Part shown: positions 15,314 to 24,495 of the stretch, piece by piece
Layout: every line of letters begins with the position of its first letter
How positions within the stretch are numbered: the first letter of the stretch is position 1
Assembly (NCBI RefSeq): GCF_003675855.1
Contig: NZ_RCIH01000007.1
Location: 62,001-126,000 of the forward strand
Length of the DNA stretch: 64,000 nucleotides
Direction: 5' to 3'
Source: Halostella salina
Lineage (GTDB): Archaea > Halobacteriota > Halobacteria > Halobacteriales > Natronoarchaeaceae
Position numbers and translations under genes: made by a program
Notes under the pieces: generated by a model
What the model was told of the DNA's origin: nothing
Database searches by the model: none
What the model saw: only the letters and a program-made list of their open reading frames with translations

Positions 15314-18262
15314 CTACTCCTCGTCGCCGACCTCGACCTGCGTCGGCGTGATGTCGATCACGTAGCGGTTGGTCCCGTCGGTCGACTCGTCCTCGTCGGG
15401 GTCGCCGTAGCCGCCGCGGTCGCCCGCGTCGGCGTCGTACAGGAACACCGCGTAGTCGGTATGGTCCCCGTTGCCGTCGAGTTCGACGACCACGACCGCC
15501 TGGCTGTCGTCCAGGGTGAACTCGTCGCCGCTGTAGAGGTCCTCGTCGCTGGTGTCGAGCACCGCCTCGATGCCTGGCTGCCACCACGCCGTGTCGAGCG
15601 TCGGCAGGTCGTCCCCGTCGGTGTAGATCTCGTGGTCGTTCGTCGCGTTGGTGGTGCTGTCGATCCGGCCGTCGGCCGTCCCCGTACAACTGGTGTGGTC
15701 GTACGTCTCGCCGTCGTGCGTGGCGTTCAGATTGTCCGCCGGCGTCCCGCTCGCGGTCGAGTTCGTACAGTCGACCGATGTCGCGTTGAACGACAGGAGC
15801 GAGCCGGGGGTGACCCCGCTGATGTCGAACGCCACCGGGTCACTGGTCGTCGGGTCGTTTATCGCCGACGCGGTGTCGTTCGGGTCGACCCTGCTGTTGC
15901 CGGCACTCAGATTAAGCGGGTAGCTGCTGCCGCCGATCTTGACCGATGCTTCGACTGCCTTGTGCTCGACCTGCCGGACGCGGTTTCTGGTGACGTTCCC
16001 GGCGATCGCTTCGAACTGCTCCTCCAGTTCGCTGTCGTCGTCGACGTAGTAGTACTCCCCGCCGGTCTCGTCGGCGACATCGGTGAGCAGGTCCTCGTCC
16101 GCGCCCGATCCGAGACCGATGGTGTAGACGGTGACGTTGTTTTCGGCGGCCTCCTCGGCTGCCCGACGGGTCCGTTTGTTTAGGTTGCCAGGCCCGTCGT
16201 TTCGCCCATCGCTCAACAGGACGGCGACGCGTTCGTTCCCTGCGTCGTCGTCGAACTGGTCGACCGCTTCGTAGAGACCCGACCCCATATCCGTGCCGCC
16301 GTCCGCCGCGCCTGTCGCGCTGTCGTTCACGTCGTCGAGGTCGTCTGTGAGTCCGCTCAGCAGTTTCGAGTCCGAATTGAACTCGACCACGCCGGCTCTG
16401 TCGCCAGCGGAGGCGTTGAGCGCGCCGACGAAGCTTCTGGTGGCGTCGACTCGCCTGTTGTCGGGGTCGCTCCCGGAACAAGACAGCTCGACATCGATAG
16501 CGGCTATGTCACCGATTATTGGATGGGAGATTACACTACCAGGAGTGTAGTAGTTCGTACCGCCCCACGTCTCGATTCGGACCAGTTTGCCCCTCGGAAC
16601 CACGTACTCGGTGCTGTCAGCATGTGCCCAGTCGAAGCTATCGGCCGAGACCTCCTGCCAGCTCCCCTCCACGTTCTCGATGCTACAGGACCCACGCATC
16701 GACCCTGACCTGTCCAGCACGAACATCACGTCGAGGGGCTGTCGCTCCGCGACGCTCTCGTTGACGATCCGCTCCTCCGCGACCTGCGTCCCGACGAGTT
16801 CCAGCGTCGCCGACGAGCTGTTCACGCGGAGCGCGTTCGCGTCCTCGTCCTCGGAGACGACGCCGCAGCCGTATCGGCCGTCGCCTTCCGTGTCGGGACA
16901 GCGGTCGGCGTGGTCCGGGACGCCGTCGTCGTCGCTGTCGGTGCCGTTCCCCGGGATGCCGTCGTTCACGTCGCCGATGCTCAGCGTGCCTGTTCGGCGT
17001 GAGTCATCGTCGCCGTTCAGCGTCGCAGTAACGTTGTACTGGCCGGGGGAGCCGGGGTTCGTGACCTTCCCGTCCTTGCCGTTGCGGGTCTGACTCCCGT
17101 ATTCCACTGTGACCGTGTCGTTGGAGTAGAGCTCGACGGATTCGTCGAACTGGAACTCGATCGTGCCGTCGTCCGTGTCCACCTCGTAGCTCTCCAGATG
17201 CTTCTTCAGGTCCACCACGTCGCCGTCCGCACGGTGGACCTTCGTCTGGTCCGGGTTGGTATGGCCCCTGGCCCCCGATCCCTTGCCGGCGAGCCGCGAG
17301 AGGTCGGTCTCGTCGTCATTGTAGGTGATATTGACCGACTCCAGCGTGTCCCCTTCGGCATCCTCACTGACGTCGAACCGCAGTTTGTGGCTGGTTTCGG
17401 CCCCCGCCGTGTCGTTGACGGCGATGAGCAGGTCGTCGGACGCGAGCCGCGGTGTACTGCCGTTCACCTGTCGACCGAGGGGGATGTCGCTGGCGACCAC
17501 GGTCCGGTTGTCGTAGACGGTGACGCTCCCGGCGTCGCCCATCCGGTCCCGCAGGTAGCGTCCCCACGCGTCGTAGTAGGTGCTGTTCCGGACGACGATC
17601 GTGAGGCTCCGGATCTGCCGGAGGTCCCCCTCGTCGTCGTCCCTGCAGAACATCTCGTCGGTGATCTGCTTCCGACGCTCCTGTGAGCGCGTCTGGTTCA
17701 CCGAGGCGGTCGTCTCGCCGTCGGTGTCGACGCTGCCGGTGAGATTGGCGACGTCGAAGTCGAACGTCCGGTACTCCACCCCGTTTATCTCCTCGGTCCG
17801 GTACGAGAGCGCGGGCGGGGAGACTATCGTCGTGCTCTCGCCGTCCTCGCTCATCCGCCAGACGCCGCCGGCCTGGTACGCGACGTGCTGGCCGTCGCCG
17901 TCGTCGTGGCGGAGCGAACTGAGTGTGAGATCCGTCGTACAGGCCCGCGTCGTCCCGGCCTTGGTCTGTCCACGGATCGTGAACGACATCGACCCGTCCG
18001 TTCGGATCGAGCCGTCGTCGCTCCCGCCGACCGATAACCGGGTCGACCCCTCGCCCCTGGCCGCCAGCGAGGAGAGGTCGGACCGGACCTCCTGCATCGA
18101 CATCTCGGCCGAGCGCATCTCGCTCTGTCTCTCGGTTGCGTCGAGTGCCATACCTCCGACGAGGAACACGAGCGTCGCACCGGTCAGGACCATGCCGAAC
18201 AGCAGGATTATCCCCACCGTGTTCGACACCCCCCGGTTATCGGATCCTGAATCTGCCAGCAT
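15314..18262 (-). CDS. Giant type IV pilin-like surface protein with von Willebrand A domain
   Basis: The 982-residue protein opens with a short charged leader and SNTVGIILLFGMVLTGATLV, the class of N-terminal helix found in archaeal pilins and DUF7289-type proteins. A calcium-binding thrombospondin type 3-like stretch (DSDDDGVPDHADRCPDTEGD) lies near residue 450. A von Willebrand A domain follows, with the MIDAS sequence DVMFVLDRSGSM near residue 515 and later GGTDMGSG and LLSDGRNDG; an insert with two Cys interrupts it. The C-terminal 200 residues are beta-rich with scattered Cys. The likely role is surface adhesion; this is inferred from domains. It is convergent with halocyanin. Confidence 0.75.
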   Translation of the reverse strand: MLADSGSDNRGVSNTVGIILLFGMVLTGATLVFLVGGMALDATERQSEMRSAEMSMQEVRSDLSSLAARGEGSTRLSVGGSDDGSIRTDGSMSFTIRGQTKAGTTRACTTDLTLSSLRHDDGDGQHVAYQAGGVWRMSEDGESTTIVSPPALSYRTEEINGVEYRTFDFDVANLTGSVDTDGETTASVNQTRSQERRKQITDEMFCRDDDEGDLRQIRSLTIVVRNSTYYDAWGRYLRDRMGDAGSVTVYDNRTVVASDIPLGRQVNGSTPRLASDDLLIAVNDTAGAETSHKLRFDVSEDAEGDTLESVNITYNDDETDLSRLAGKGSGARGHTNPDQTKVHRADGDVVDLKKHLESYEVDTDDGTIEFQFDESVELYSNDTVTVEYGSQTRNGKDGKVTNPGSPGQYNVTATLNGDDDSRRTGTLSIGDVNDGIPGNGTDSDDDGVPDHADRCPDTEGDGRYGCGVVSEDEDANALRVNSSSATLELVGTQVAEERIVNESVAERQPLDVMFVLDRSGSMRGSCSIENVEGSWQEVSADSFDWAHADSTEYVVPRGKLVRIETWGGTNYYTPGSVISHPIIGDIAAIDVELSCSGSDPDNRRVDATRSFVGALNASAGDRAGVVEFNSDSKLLSGLTDDLDDVNDSATGAADGGTDMGSGLYEAVDQFDDDAGNERVAVLLSDGRNDGPGNLNKRTRRAAEEAAENNVTVYTIGLGSGADEDLLTDVADETGGEYYYVDDDSELEEQFEAIAGNVTRNRVRQVEHKAVEASVKIGGSSYPLNLSAGNSRVDPNDTASAINDPTTSDPVAFDISGVTPGSLLSFNATSVDCTNSTASGTPADNLNATHDGETYDHTSCTGTADGRIDSTTNATNDHEIYTDGDDLPTLDTAWWQPGIEAVLDTSDEDLYSGDEFTLDDSQAVVVVELDGNGDHTDYAVFLYDADAGDRGGYGDPDEDESTDGTNRYVIDITPTQVEVGDEE

Positions 18263-18287
18263 GTCGAGTTCTTACAAGTCAGTCAAC

Positions 18288-18306
18288 GGTATATATAATA
18301 AATTTA
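18288..18306 (-). promoter_or_regulatory. TATA-type promoter of the von Willebrand A surface protein
   Basis: A very AT-rich stretch, TTTATTATATATACC on the minus strand, lies about 26 to 44 bases before the ATG at 18262. It is the strongest TATA-like element in this part of the window and implies a very short leader. Confidence 0.6.
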
Positions 18307-18340
18307 CCGCAGATCATAAATGAACAGTAGTATCACATTT

Positions 18341-19327
18341 TTATAGTGACACCGGCGGATCGCTGGGGATCCGGTCACGGTCGTGGGGCGCGGTGAAGTC
18401 GACGTCCGGCCCTGCCGGCACCAGCCCGGACGGGTTGAGGTCGGTGTGGGACCGGTAGTAGTGCTCCGTGATGTGGTCCATGTTCACCGTGTCGGCGACC
18501 CCCGGGAGCTGGTACAGTTCGCGCAGGTACGGCCACAGGTTGTCGTAGTCCGCTATCTGCCGGACGTTGCACTTGAAGTGGGTGTGGTAGACGGCGTCGA
18601 ACCGGACGAGGGTGGTGAACATCGCCACGTCGGCCTCGGTGAGCCGGTCCCCCGCGAGGTACCGCTGGTCGGCCAGCACGTCGTCCCAGTGGTCGAGCGC
18701 GTCGAACAGGTCGGTGACGGCCTCGTCGTACGCAGCCTGTGAACTCGCGAAGCCAGCGCGGTAGACGCCGTTGTTGATCGGGTCGTAGATCTCGTCGATG
18801 ATCCGGTCCACGTCGTCGCGGTACCCTTCGGGGTACAGATCCACGTCGTTGGTCGCGTACTCGTCGAAGGCAACGTCCAGCATCCGCATGATCTCCTCGG
18901 ACTCGTTGTTGACGATGGTTTCGCGTTCCCTGTCCCAGAGCACCGGGACCGTAACGCGGCCGGTGAAGACGGGGTCGGCCGCGGTGTACACCTCGCGGAG
19001 GTAGTCGGACCCGTGGATCGAGTCGGGCGTACAGCCCGCCTTCTCGGGCGCGAACTCCCAGCCGTCGTTCTTCCTGTGGGGGTCGACGACGTCGACGGAT
19101 ATGGCGTCCTCCAGCCCTTTCAGCGCGCGGGTGACGAGCGTCCGGTGTGCCCACGGACACGCCCAGGAGACGTAGAGATGATACCGGCCCGCCTCGGCGG
19201 GGAACTCGGCGTTCGGGTCGGCCTCGACCCAATCCCGGAATGCGGTCTCCTGTCGCTCGAACTCTCCCTCCTCGTTCGTGGACTCGTAGGCGTCCGTGCG
19301 CCACTCGCCGTCGACGAGCATGTTCAT
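18341..19327 (-). CDS. Glutathione S-transferase family protein (glutathionyl-hydroquinone reductase-like)
   Basis: The 328-residue protein matches the Xi/omega class. The catalytic Cys is in YVSWACPWAHRTL (Cys57), followed by VDPHRKNDGWEF, the VPVLWDRERETIVNNESEEI thioredoxin-fold core and an all-helical C-terminal domain with LAGDRLTEADVAMFTTLVRF. In bacteria and fungi these enzymes reduce glutathionyl-hydroquinones. Haloarchaea use gamma-glutamylcysteine and not glutathione, so the natural thiol is probably different here. Starts at 19327 and 19321 (both ATG) are possible; the upstream TATA box fits either. Confidence 0.92.
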   Translation of the reverse strand: MNMLVDGEWRTDAYESTNEEGEFERQETAFRDWVEADPNAEFPAEAGRYHLYVSWACPWAHRTLVTRALKGLEDAISVDVVDPHRKNDGWEFAPEKAGCTPDSIHGSDYLREVYTAADPVFTGRVTVPVLWDRERETIVNNESEEIMRMLDVAFDEYATNDVDLYPEGYRDDVDRIIDEIYDPINNGVYRAGFASSQAAYDEAVTDLFDALDHWDDVLADQRYLAGDRLTEADVAMFTTLVRFDAVYHTHFKCNVRQIADYDNLWPYLRELYQLPGVADTVNMDHITEHYYRSHTDLNPSGLVPAGPDVDFTAPHDRDRIPSDPPVSL

Positions 19328-19350
19328 ACCCGCAGTTGGCGCTCACGACG

Positions 19351-19360
19351 GTTATACCCC
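19351..19360 (-). promoter_or_regulatory. TATA-type promoter of the GST-like gene
   Basis: GGGGTATAAC on the minus strand lies about 24 to 33 bases before the ATG at 19327, a spacing consistent with an almost leaderless transcript. Confidence 0.5.
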
Positions 19361-19511
19361 GTGACGCCGGCACTGACGGCCGGCATCCGTTCCCGAGGGG
19401 ACAGTCCTTCAGCACCGGCCAGACCGGCGGTAAACAGCGAATACCGTTCGCGGCACCCGAGTTATAGGACGAATAACAATTCCGGGACACGGTGGAGGAT
19501 GGATCGGGACG

Positions 19512-19592
19512 ATGCTGAGCCTCAAAGCGATCATCGGCGTGCTCCTGGTGCTCGCGCCCATGATCGGCATTCTCGTTATCGCGCTCGCCTGA
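19512..19592 (+). CDS. Possible 26-residue single-helix membrane protein
   Basis: This ORF of 26 codons encodes a short basic start (MLSLKAI) and then one continuous hydrophobic helix rich in Ile, Leu, Val and Ala with a central Pro. A GGAGG sits at 19494-19498, 13 bases before the ATG, and the AT-rich GTTATAGGACGAATAAC lies a little upstream (near 19460-19480) as a possible promoter. It occupies an otherwise empty 320-base gap between the GST-like gene and the restriction-like gene, both on the opposite strand. The composition (hydrophobic without breaks, then stop) is unlike random GC-rich sequence. No family can be named, and expression is unproven. Confidence 0.4.
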   Translation: MLSLKAIIGVLLVLAPMIGILVIALA

Positions 19593-19649
19593 AACGGACT
19601 GGTGGAGTCCGGACACAGCGACCACCAGCTACCCGCTTCAACGGTCCTA

Positions 19650-20852
19650 CTACCAGTCCCCCTGGAACATCGTCCGAAGGCCGGCTTCTCCGGCGAGTTC
19701 CTCGACGACCGTCCTCGCCGACGGGGCATCGAGCGTCGCGAGGAGGTGGGAACCGTTCGAGAGCGGTTCGGCCGCCCGCATCGGCGTCCCGTTCGGATGG
19801 ACGGGGTCGTGAGCGAGTACGGCACGGCCGTCGTCGTCCGCGGCGTCCGGCCGCCACGGCAGCGAGAGACCGGCGTCGAGCGCGTGCTGCTCGATCAGAT
19901 ACTCGACCGCGGCCGCAGTCGCGCCGATGGGTGTGTCCGTCCCGATCGCCCCGACCGACGTGCGACCGTCGAAGAAACGGACGACGTACTCCCCTGCTCC
20001 GTCGTCGTCCGCTTCCTCAGTACTGTCGGGGGCTGTCGTCTCGCCGTCGTCGTCCGGCCCTTGCCCCTCGTCATCGCCGTCCGATTCCTCCGGGCCGTCT
20101 TCGCGGGTCTCCTCCGCCGGCTCGTCAACCGGTTCCGGGGCGCTCGCCTTCGGTCTGTCCGCGTTCACGTCCGGGGGGCCACTGTCGTCCCGTGAACCCC
20201 CGTCTTGATCGGACGGGCTTCCGTCCGGGGCGTCGTCGCCCCACGCGGCGGTCAGGTCGTCGAGGAACTCGTCGACTGCGGCGGCGATGTCGTCGGCCGC
20301 AGCGCCGTCGGCCGCCGCGACGAGACGCGCGGTCACGTCGTCCGCCACGGGCCCGCGCTGTGCCGCGATCCGTTCCGCCGCGGTGCGGCGCTCCGCCTCG
20401 TCCCCGACTCGCGAGGCGGCGGCCGCGCGGGAGTACATCGCGACCGCGTCCGTCCGGTCCGGGAGTTCGTCGAGGCGACACTGGAGACGGTCGTCGCCGC
20501 GGGCGAGGAAGACGAACGACCGCCCGTTCGTGAGGACTCCGTGGGACACGCCGGCCGCGTCGAGCGCCGCGGCGAGGCGGTCGGCGTCGGCCTCGCGGAG
20601 CGGGTCCTCGCAGGCGACGACGTCGACGAACACCGCCGGCCGCCCGTCGACGGCGAGCGCGTAGTTCACCGGGTCGCGGTCGGCTTCGACGGTGACGCCG
20701 GCCGTCATCTCCTGGCCGTGAACGTCCCAGCCAAGCGCCGCGAGAAACGGCTGGACGAGCCGTAGCTCCGTGTTCCGAACCGACAGGTCGTCGGATCCGG
20801 CGACCGACGCTCGCGCCCGCTCGACGAACGCCTCGAGGTCCGGGTCGGTCAT
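19650..20852 (-). CDS. Restriction endonuclease-like (HsdR N-terminal type) protein with degenerate active site
   Basis: The 400-residue protein has an N-terminal domain (residues 1-200) resembling the HsdR_N fold: TELRLVQPFLAALGWDV, then DPVNYALAVDGRPAVFVDVV, where active enzymes have an Asp followed by an E-x-K strand. Here the strand reads VDVVA, so the catalytic Lys is absent and the Glu is replaced by Asp. A strongly acidic linker spans about residues 210-285. The C-terminal 110 residues (EYVVRFFDGRTSVGAIG to the end) form a separate, unrecognised domain. The sequence suggests a nucleic acid-binding protein that has lost nuclease activity; function unknown. Confidence 0.7.
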   Translation of the reverse strand: MTDPDLEAFVERARASVAGSDDLSVRNTELRLVQPFLAALGWDVHGQEMTAGVTVEADRDPVNYALAVDGRPAVFVDVVACEDPLREADADRLAAALDAAGVSHGVLTNGRSFVFLARGDDRLQCRLDELPDRTDAVAMYSRAAAASRVGDEAERRTAAERIAAQRGPVADDVTARLVAAADGAAADDIAAAVDEFLDDLTAAWGDDAPDGSPSDQDGGSRDDSGPPDVNADRPKASAPEPVDEPAEETREDGPEESDGDDEGQGPDDDGETTAPDSTEEADDDGAGEYVVRFFDGRTSVGAIGTDTPIGATAAAVEYLIEQHALDAGLSLPWRPDAADDDGRAVLAHDPVHPNGTPMRAAEPLSNGSHLLATLDAPSARTVVEELAGEAGLRTMFQGDW

Positions 20853-20885
20853 CGAACTGTGCTTTGCGGTCAGTCGTAGTAGTAG

Positions 20886-21011
20886 CTACGGATAGAACAG
20901 GTCGGCGTGGTCGAAGGCTCTGCCACACTCCGGACACTCGTAATCGGTGCCGTTCGCGGTTTCGACGACGGTTCCGCAGTCGGGGCAGTCCGATCCGTTG
21001 ACGAACGTCAT
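20886..21011 (-). CDS. Small zinc-ribbon protein, 41 residues
   Basis: An ORF of 41 residues starts at ATG 21011. It holds two Cys pairs, CPDCG and CPECG, separated by about 18 residues (CPDC at residues 9-12, CPEC near 30-33), the pattern of a rubredoxin-like zinc ribbon; a short AFDHADLFYP tail follows. Small CPxCG proteins are abundant in haloarchaea and several are regulatory, for example in biofilm and motility in Haloferax. It precedes the restriction-like gene on the same strand by 33 bases, so they may share a transcript. Confidence 0.75.
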   Translation of the reverse strand: MTFVNGSDCPDCGTVVETANGTDYECPECGRAFDHADLFYP

Positions 21012-21172
21012 CCTCCGGGGCTGTGTGTCGGGCTACCAAAACAGTTCCCCTACAGGTAACCTGTCCGTCACGTACTCTCGGACCCGCCACATCGATCCAC
21101 GTTCAGTCCGTCGGTATCAGTGATGATAACGGTCGGTGAGGATTTATGTGAAGGTAGCTTCGCTTCGAAGGT

Positions 21173-24100
21173 ATGATAGGCGGTCTTCGGCGGATCGTAC
21201 CGACGTTTATCAGGAAACGATACGCGCTCAAGTTCGGGATCGCGCTCCTGATACTCGGTCTTTCCGTCGGTGCCATCGGCTACGTGGGGACAGCACAGAT
21301 TCAGAGCGAGGTCACACAGAACATCAACCAGGACTACGCCGACACCGTCCAGCAGGAGGCCGAAAACCTCAATAACTGGAACGAACGGAACAAGATCCTG
21401 ACCGAATCGTTGGCCTCGTCCGACACGGTCCAGAACGGGAACCCGAGTTTTATCAATACACAACTCAACAACCGTGAGAGCGAAATCAGAGGGGTCGTCA
21501 ATATCGACTACGTCAACGCAGCTGATAACCGGGTTGAGGCGAGTTCTGATGCCGAACGGCGCAACGTAGCGTTTTCGGAACTCAACGAACCGTGGACCGC
21601 AAACGTGACCTCAGATATGGGAGAGGACGTCAAAATCTCCGAGGTGTACACGAACGACGGGACGACGATGGTGACCTACCTCCGTTCGGTCCCGCTCAAT
21701 CCCAATCACACGATCGCGTACACGTTTAACCTCGACGTCTACTCCAGTCGGTTCCAGAGCGCGGACAACGACGACGTGTTGACGGTCGTCACCAACCAGA
21801 ACGGAAGGATCCTCTTCGACGACGTGCAGGGTCAGTCGGCCACCAGCACGTTCGGCCAGCGATACTCTCAGGACAGTTCGCTGATCGCGAACGCGACCAC
21901 GTCCGGGACCACCGAGGTCATCAACTGGAACGAGGAAGGACCGTCCGGTCCCTACAACCGCGACGGCGGCGAGTACGTCGTCGGCTACGCACAGGTCGAC
22001 GACCTCGACACCGAGTGGGTCGTGCTCGTTCACGAGCCGAGCGACAGCGCGTACGGGTTCGCCGGCAGCGTCTCCCAGTACGGGACGCTGGCGACGATCG
22101 GCGGAGTCCTCCTCATCGGTCTCGTCGGCGCGGTGCTGGGGCGGAACACGGCGACCGCAATCGACCGCCTGACGAGCAAGACCGAGCAGATGGAGCAGGG
22201 GAACCTGGATGTCGACTTCGAGACCCAGCGTATCGACAACATCGGTCGTCTCTACACCGGGTTTGGGAGCATGCGTGACGCCCTGAAAAACCAGATACAG
22301 GAGTCACAGGAGGCCCGCGAGGAGGCCGAGCAGGCACGCGCCCGTGCGGAGGAGATGAACCAGCACCTCGAATCGAAGGCCGACGAGTACAGCGAGGTCA
22401 TGCAGGACGCCGCCGACGGCGACTTCACCCGGCGGATGGAGCCCGACCCCGCGAACGAGGCGATGGACGACATCGCGGCGGAGTTCAACGAGATGATCGG
22501 GCAGATAGAGGAGACGACCGAGCAGCTCAAGAACTTCGCGAACGAGGTGGCCACCTCCAGCGAGGAGGTGACGGCCAGTTCCGAGGAGGTCCGGTCGGCC
22601 AGCGAACAGGTGACGGAGTCCATTCAGGAGATTTCCGACGGGGCCGAGCGCCAGAACGACCAGCTCCAGTCGGTGTCCAGCGAGATGTCCGGCCTGTCGA
22701 CGACGGTCGAGGAGATCGCGTCCTCGTCGAACGAGGTCGCCGACATCGCGGAGCGCACCGCCGAAACCGGCCGTGAAGGTCGTGAAGCAGCCGAGGCCGC
22801 CATCGAGGGGATGCGCCAGATCGAGGACGAGTCCGAGCAGGCCGTCGAGGAGATCGAACAGCTGGAGGCCGAGATGGAGCAGATCGACGAACTGATCGAC
22901 TTCATCGGCGAGATCGCCGAGCAGACGAACATGCTCGCGCTGAACGCCAACATCGAGGCCGCCCGCTCCGGCGAGTCCGGCGAGGGCTTCTCGGTGGTCG
23001 CCGGCGAGGTCAAGGACCTGGCCGAGGACACGAAGGAGGCGGCCGAGGAGGTCGAGGAACGCCTCGAACGGATCCGCGAGCAGACCGAGCGGACCGCCGC
23101 GGAGGTGCAGAACGCCAGCGACCAGGTGGCCGAACACACCGACTCCGTCGAGAACGCGGTCGACGCGCTGGAGGAGATCGCCGGCTACGCTCAGGAGACC
23201 AACACCGGCGTTCAGGAGATCAGCGCGGCGACCGAGCAGCAGGCCGCCTCGACACAGCAGGTCGTCGCCATGGTCGACGAGGCGGCGACGATCAGCCAGG
23301 AGACGACGGCGGAGGCCGAGAACGTCGCGGCCGCGGCCGAGGAGCAGACGACCGCGCTGACGGAGGTGTCCCGGAGCGCCAGCGACCTCGCCGGACAGGC
23401 GTCCCGCCTCTCCGAGGCCCTCGACCGCTTCGACACCGACGCGGACGCCAGCTTCGACGTGACCGACCCCGAGAGCCTGCTGGGCGGCGACGCGGACGAG
23501 GCGGCGGAGACCGACGAGGACGAAAGTGCGGCGTTGGACGACACCGACGAACCCGACGCCGGAGACGGCATGGCGTTAGACGACACCGGGATCGACGACG
23601 ACCCCGCGGTCGTCGACGGGATCGAGGACACGGACCTCGAGTTCCCCGACGAGATAGACGACGGCGGGGACGACGGCTCGCTCGGCAGCAACGCGGCGAC
23701 GTTCGACGAGGACGAGCCCGCGGACGCCGACGACGCGCTCGCCGCGCCGGAGCCGACCGGGGACGCCGACGCCGGCGGCCCGGAAGACGCCGACGAGGGT
23801 CTCACCCAGCCGGACCTCGACATCGGCGACGACGACGTGCCGTTCGCCGAGACCGCCGACGCGGACGAGGACAACGCTGCCGAGGACGCGGAGGACCCGC
23901 TCGCTCCGCCGGCGGGAGACGACAGTGAGACCGGTGAGGCGGACGATGGCGGGACCGAAGACGACCCGCTCGCTCCGCCGGCCGCGGACGACGACATCCA
24001 GTCCGACGACCTGGTCGAGAGCGACGACGATACGGGCGACGAGACTGCCCTCGACGACGAAGCGGCGTCCGGGACCGACGACGACGCGGTAGTTGCCGAG

Positions 24101-24355
24101 ACCGGCGGCGATGCGACCGACGAGGAGGCGGGCAGCGACGAGGACCCGCTCGCGCTCGGCGACGACGCTGAGGAGGGTGGGGCGGCCGAGGACGGCGAGG
24201 CAGTCGACGACGCCAGCGGCCTGTCGTTCGAGGCGACCGACGGCGACGCGGAACCCGACGCGGACGCCGACGACGCCGAGGACGACGATCAGCCGGACGA
24301 CGGCGACGAGGACGACATGTTCTCGTTCGTCCAGGACGAGCCGAACGAGGACTGA
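21173..24355 (+). CDS. Methyl-accepting chemotaxis transducer with very long acidic C-terminal tail
   Basis: The 1060-residue protein has a membrane helix ([18 protein letters not shown]), an extracellular Cache-like sensor at about residues 42-295, a second helix ([19 protein letters not shown]), a HAMP domain (about 320-375) and a methyl-accepting signalling domain. The hairpin tip that binds CheA and CheW is [20 protein letters not shown], around residue 585. From about residue 760 to the end it is a 300-residue, almost purely Asp/Glu/Ala tail with recurring EDPLAPPA-type motifs and a [14 protein letters not shown] end. The sensor half has lower GC than the signalling half. The start lies close behind a TATA-like GATTTATG (about 21140). 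It is convergent with the che operon. Confidence 0.93.
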   Translation: MIGGLRRIVPTFIRKRYALKFGIALLILGLSVGAIGYVGTAQIQSEVTQNINQDYADTVQQEAENLNNWNERNKILTESLASSDTVQNGNPSFINTQLNNRESEIRGVVNIDYVNAADNRVEASSDAERRNVAFSELNEPWTANVTSDMGEDVKISEVYTNDGTTMVTYLRSVPLNPNHTIAYTFNLDVYSSRFQSADNDDVLTVVTNQNGRILFDDVQGQSATSTFGQRYSQDSSLIANATTSGTTEVINWNEEGPSGPYNRDGGEYVVGYAQVDDLDTEWVVLVHEPSDSAYGFAGSVSQYGTLATIGGVLLIGLVGAVLGRNTATAIDRLTSKTEQMEQGNLDVDFETQRIDNIGRLYTGFGSMRDALKNQIQESQEAREEAEQARARAEEMNQHLESKADEYSEVMQDAADGDFTRRMEPDPANEAMDDIAAEFNEMIGQIEETTEQLKNFANEVATSSEEVTASSEEVRSASEQVTESIQEISDGAERQNDQLQSVSSEMSGLSTTVEEIASSSNEVADIAERTAETGREGREAAEAAIEGMRQIEDESEQAVEEIEQLEAEMEQIDELIDFIGEIAEQTNMLALNANIEAARSGESGEGFSVVAGEVKDLAEDTKEAAEEVEERLERIREQTERTAAEVQNASDQVAEHTDSVENAVDALEEIAGYAQETNTGVQEISAATEQQAASTQQVVAMVDEAATISQETTAEAENVAAAAEEQTTALTEVSRSASDLAGQASRLSEALDRFDTDADASFDVTDPESLLGGDADEAAETDEDESAALDDTDEPDAGDGMALDDTGIDDDPAVVDGIEDTDLEFPDEIDDGGDDGSLGSNAATFDEDEPADADDALAAPEPTGDADAGGPEDADEGLTQPDLDIGDDDVPFAETADADEDNAAEDAEDPLAPPAGDDSETGEADDGGTEDDPLAPPAADDDIQSDDLVESDDDTGDETALDDEAASGTDDDAVVAETGGDATDEEAGSDEDPLALGDDAEEGGAAEDGEAVDDASGLSFEATDGDAEPDADADDAEDDDQPDDGDEDDMFSFVQDEPNED

Positions 24356-24377
24356 ACCGGCCGCCGTAGTCCGGTAC

Positions 24378-24420
24378 TGGTTCGCGGCCTGTTCGGACTG
24401 TGCCGCGAACCAACGTTTTT
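24378..24420 (+). terminator. Hairpin and T-tract between transducer and cheR
   Basis: A perfect inverted repeat (TGGTTCGCGGC and GCCGCGAACCA, 11 bp, 13-base loop) is followed by ACGTTTTT. It lies 23 bases after the transducer stop and between two convergent units, as expected for a terminator of the plus-strand transcript. Confidence 0.6.
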
Positions 24421-24495
24421 CCCGATGAATCGTTCTCTCGGGTCGATGGCGGATGCCAAGCGGTTTTTGGCGACGAAAAGCGGATCCAGCGGGAG

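Noticed and set aside
21068-21463. Minus-strand 131-codon frame over the start of the transducer
   Set aside because: It overlaps the transducer signal helix and sensor on the other strand and has no recognisable features.
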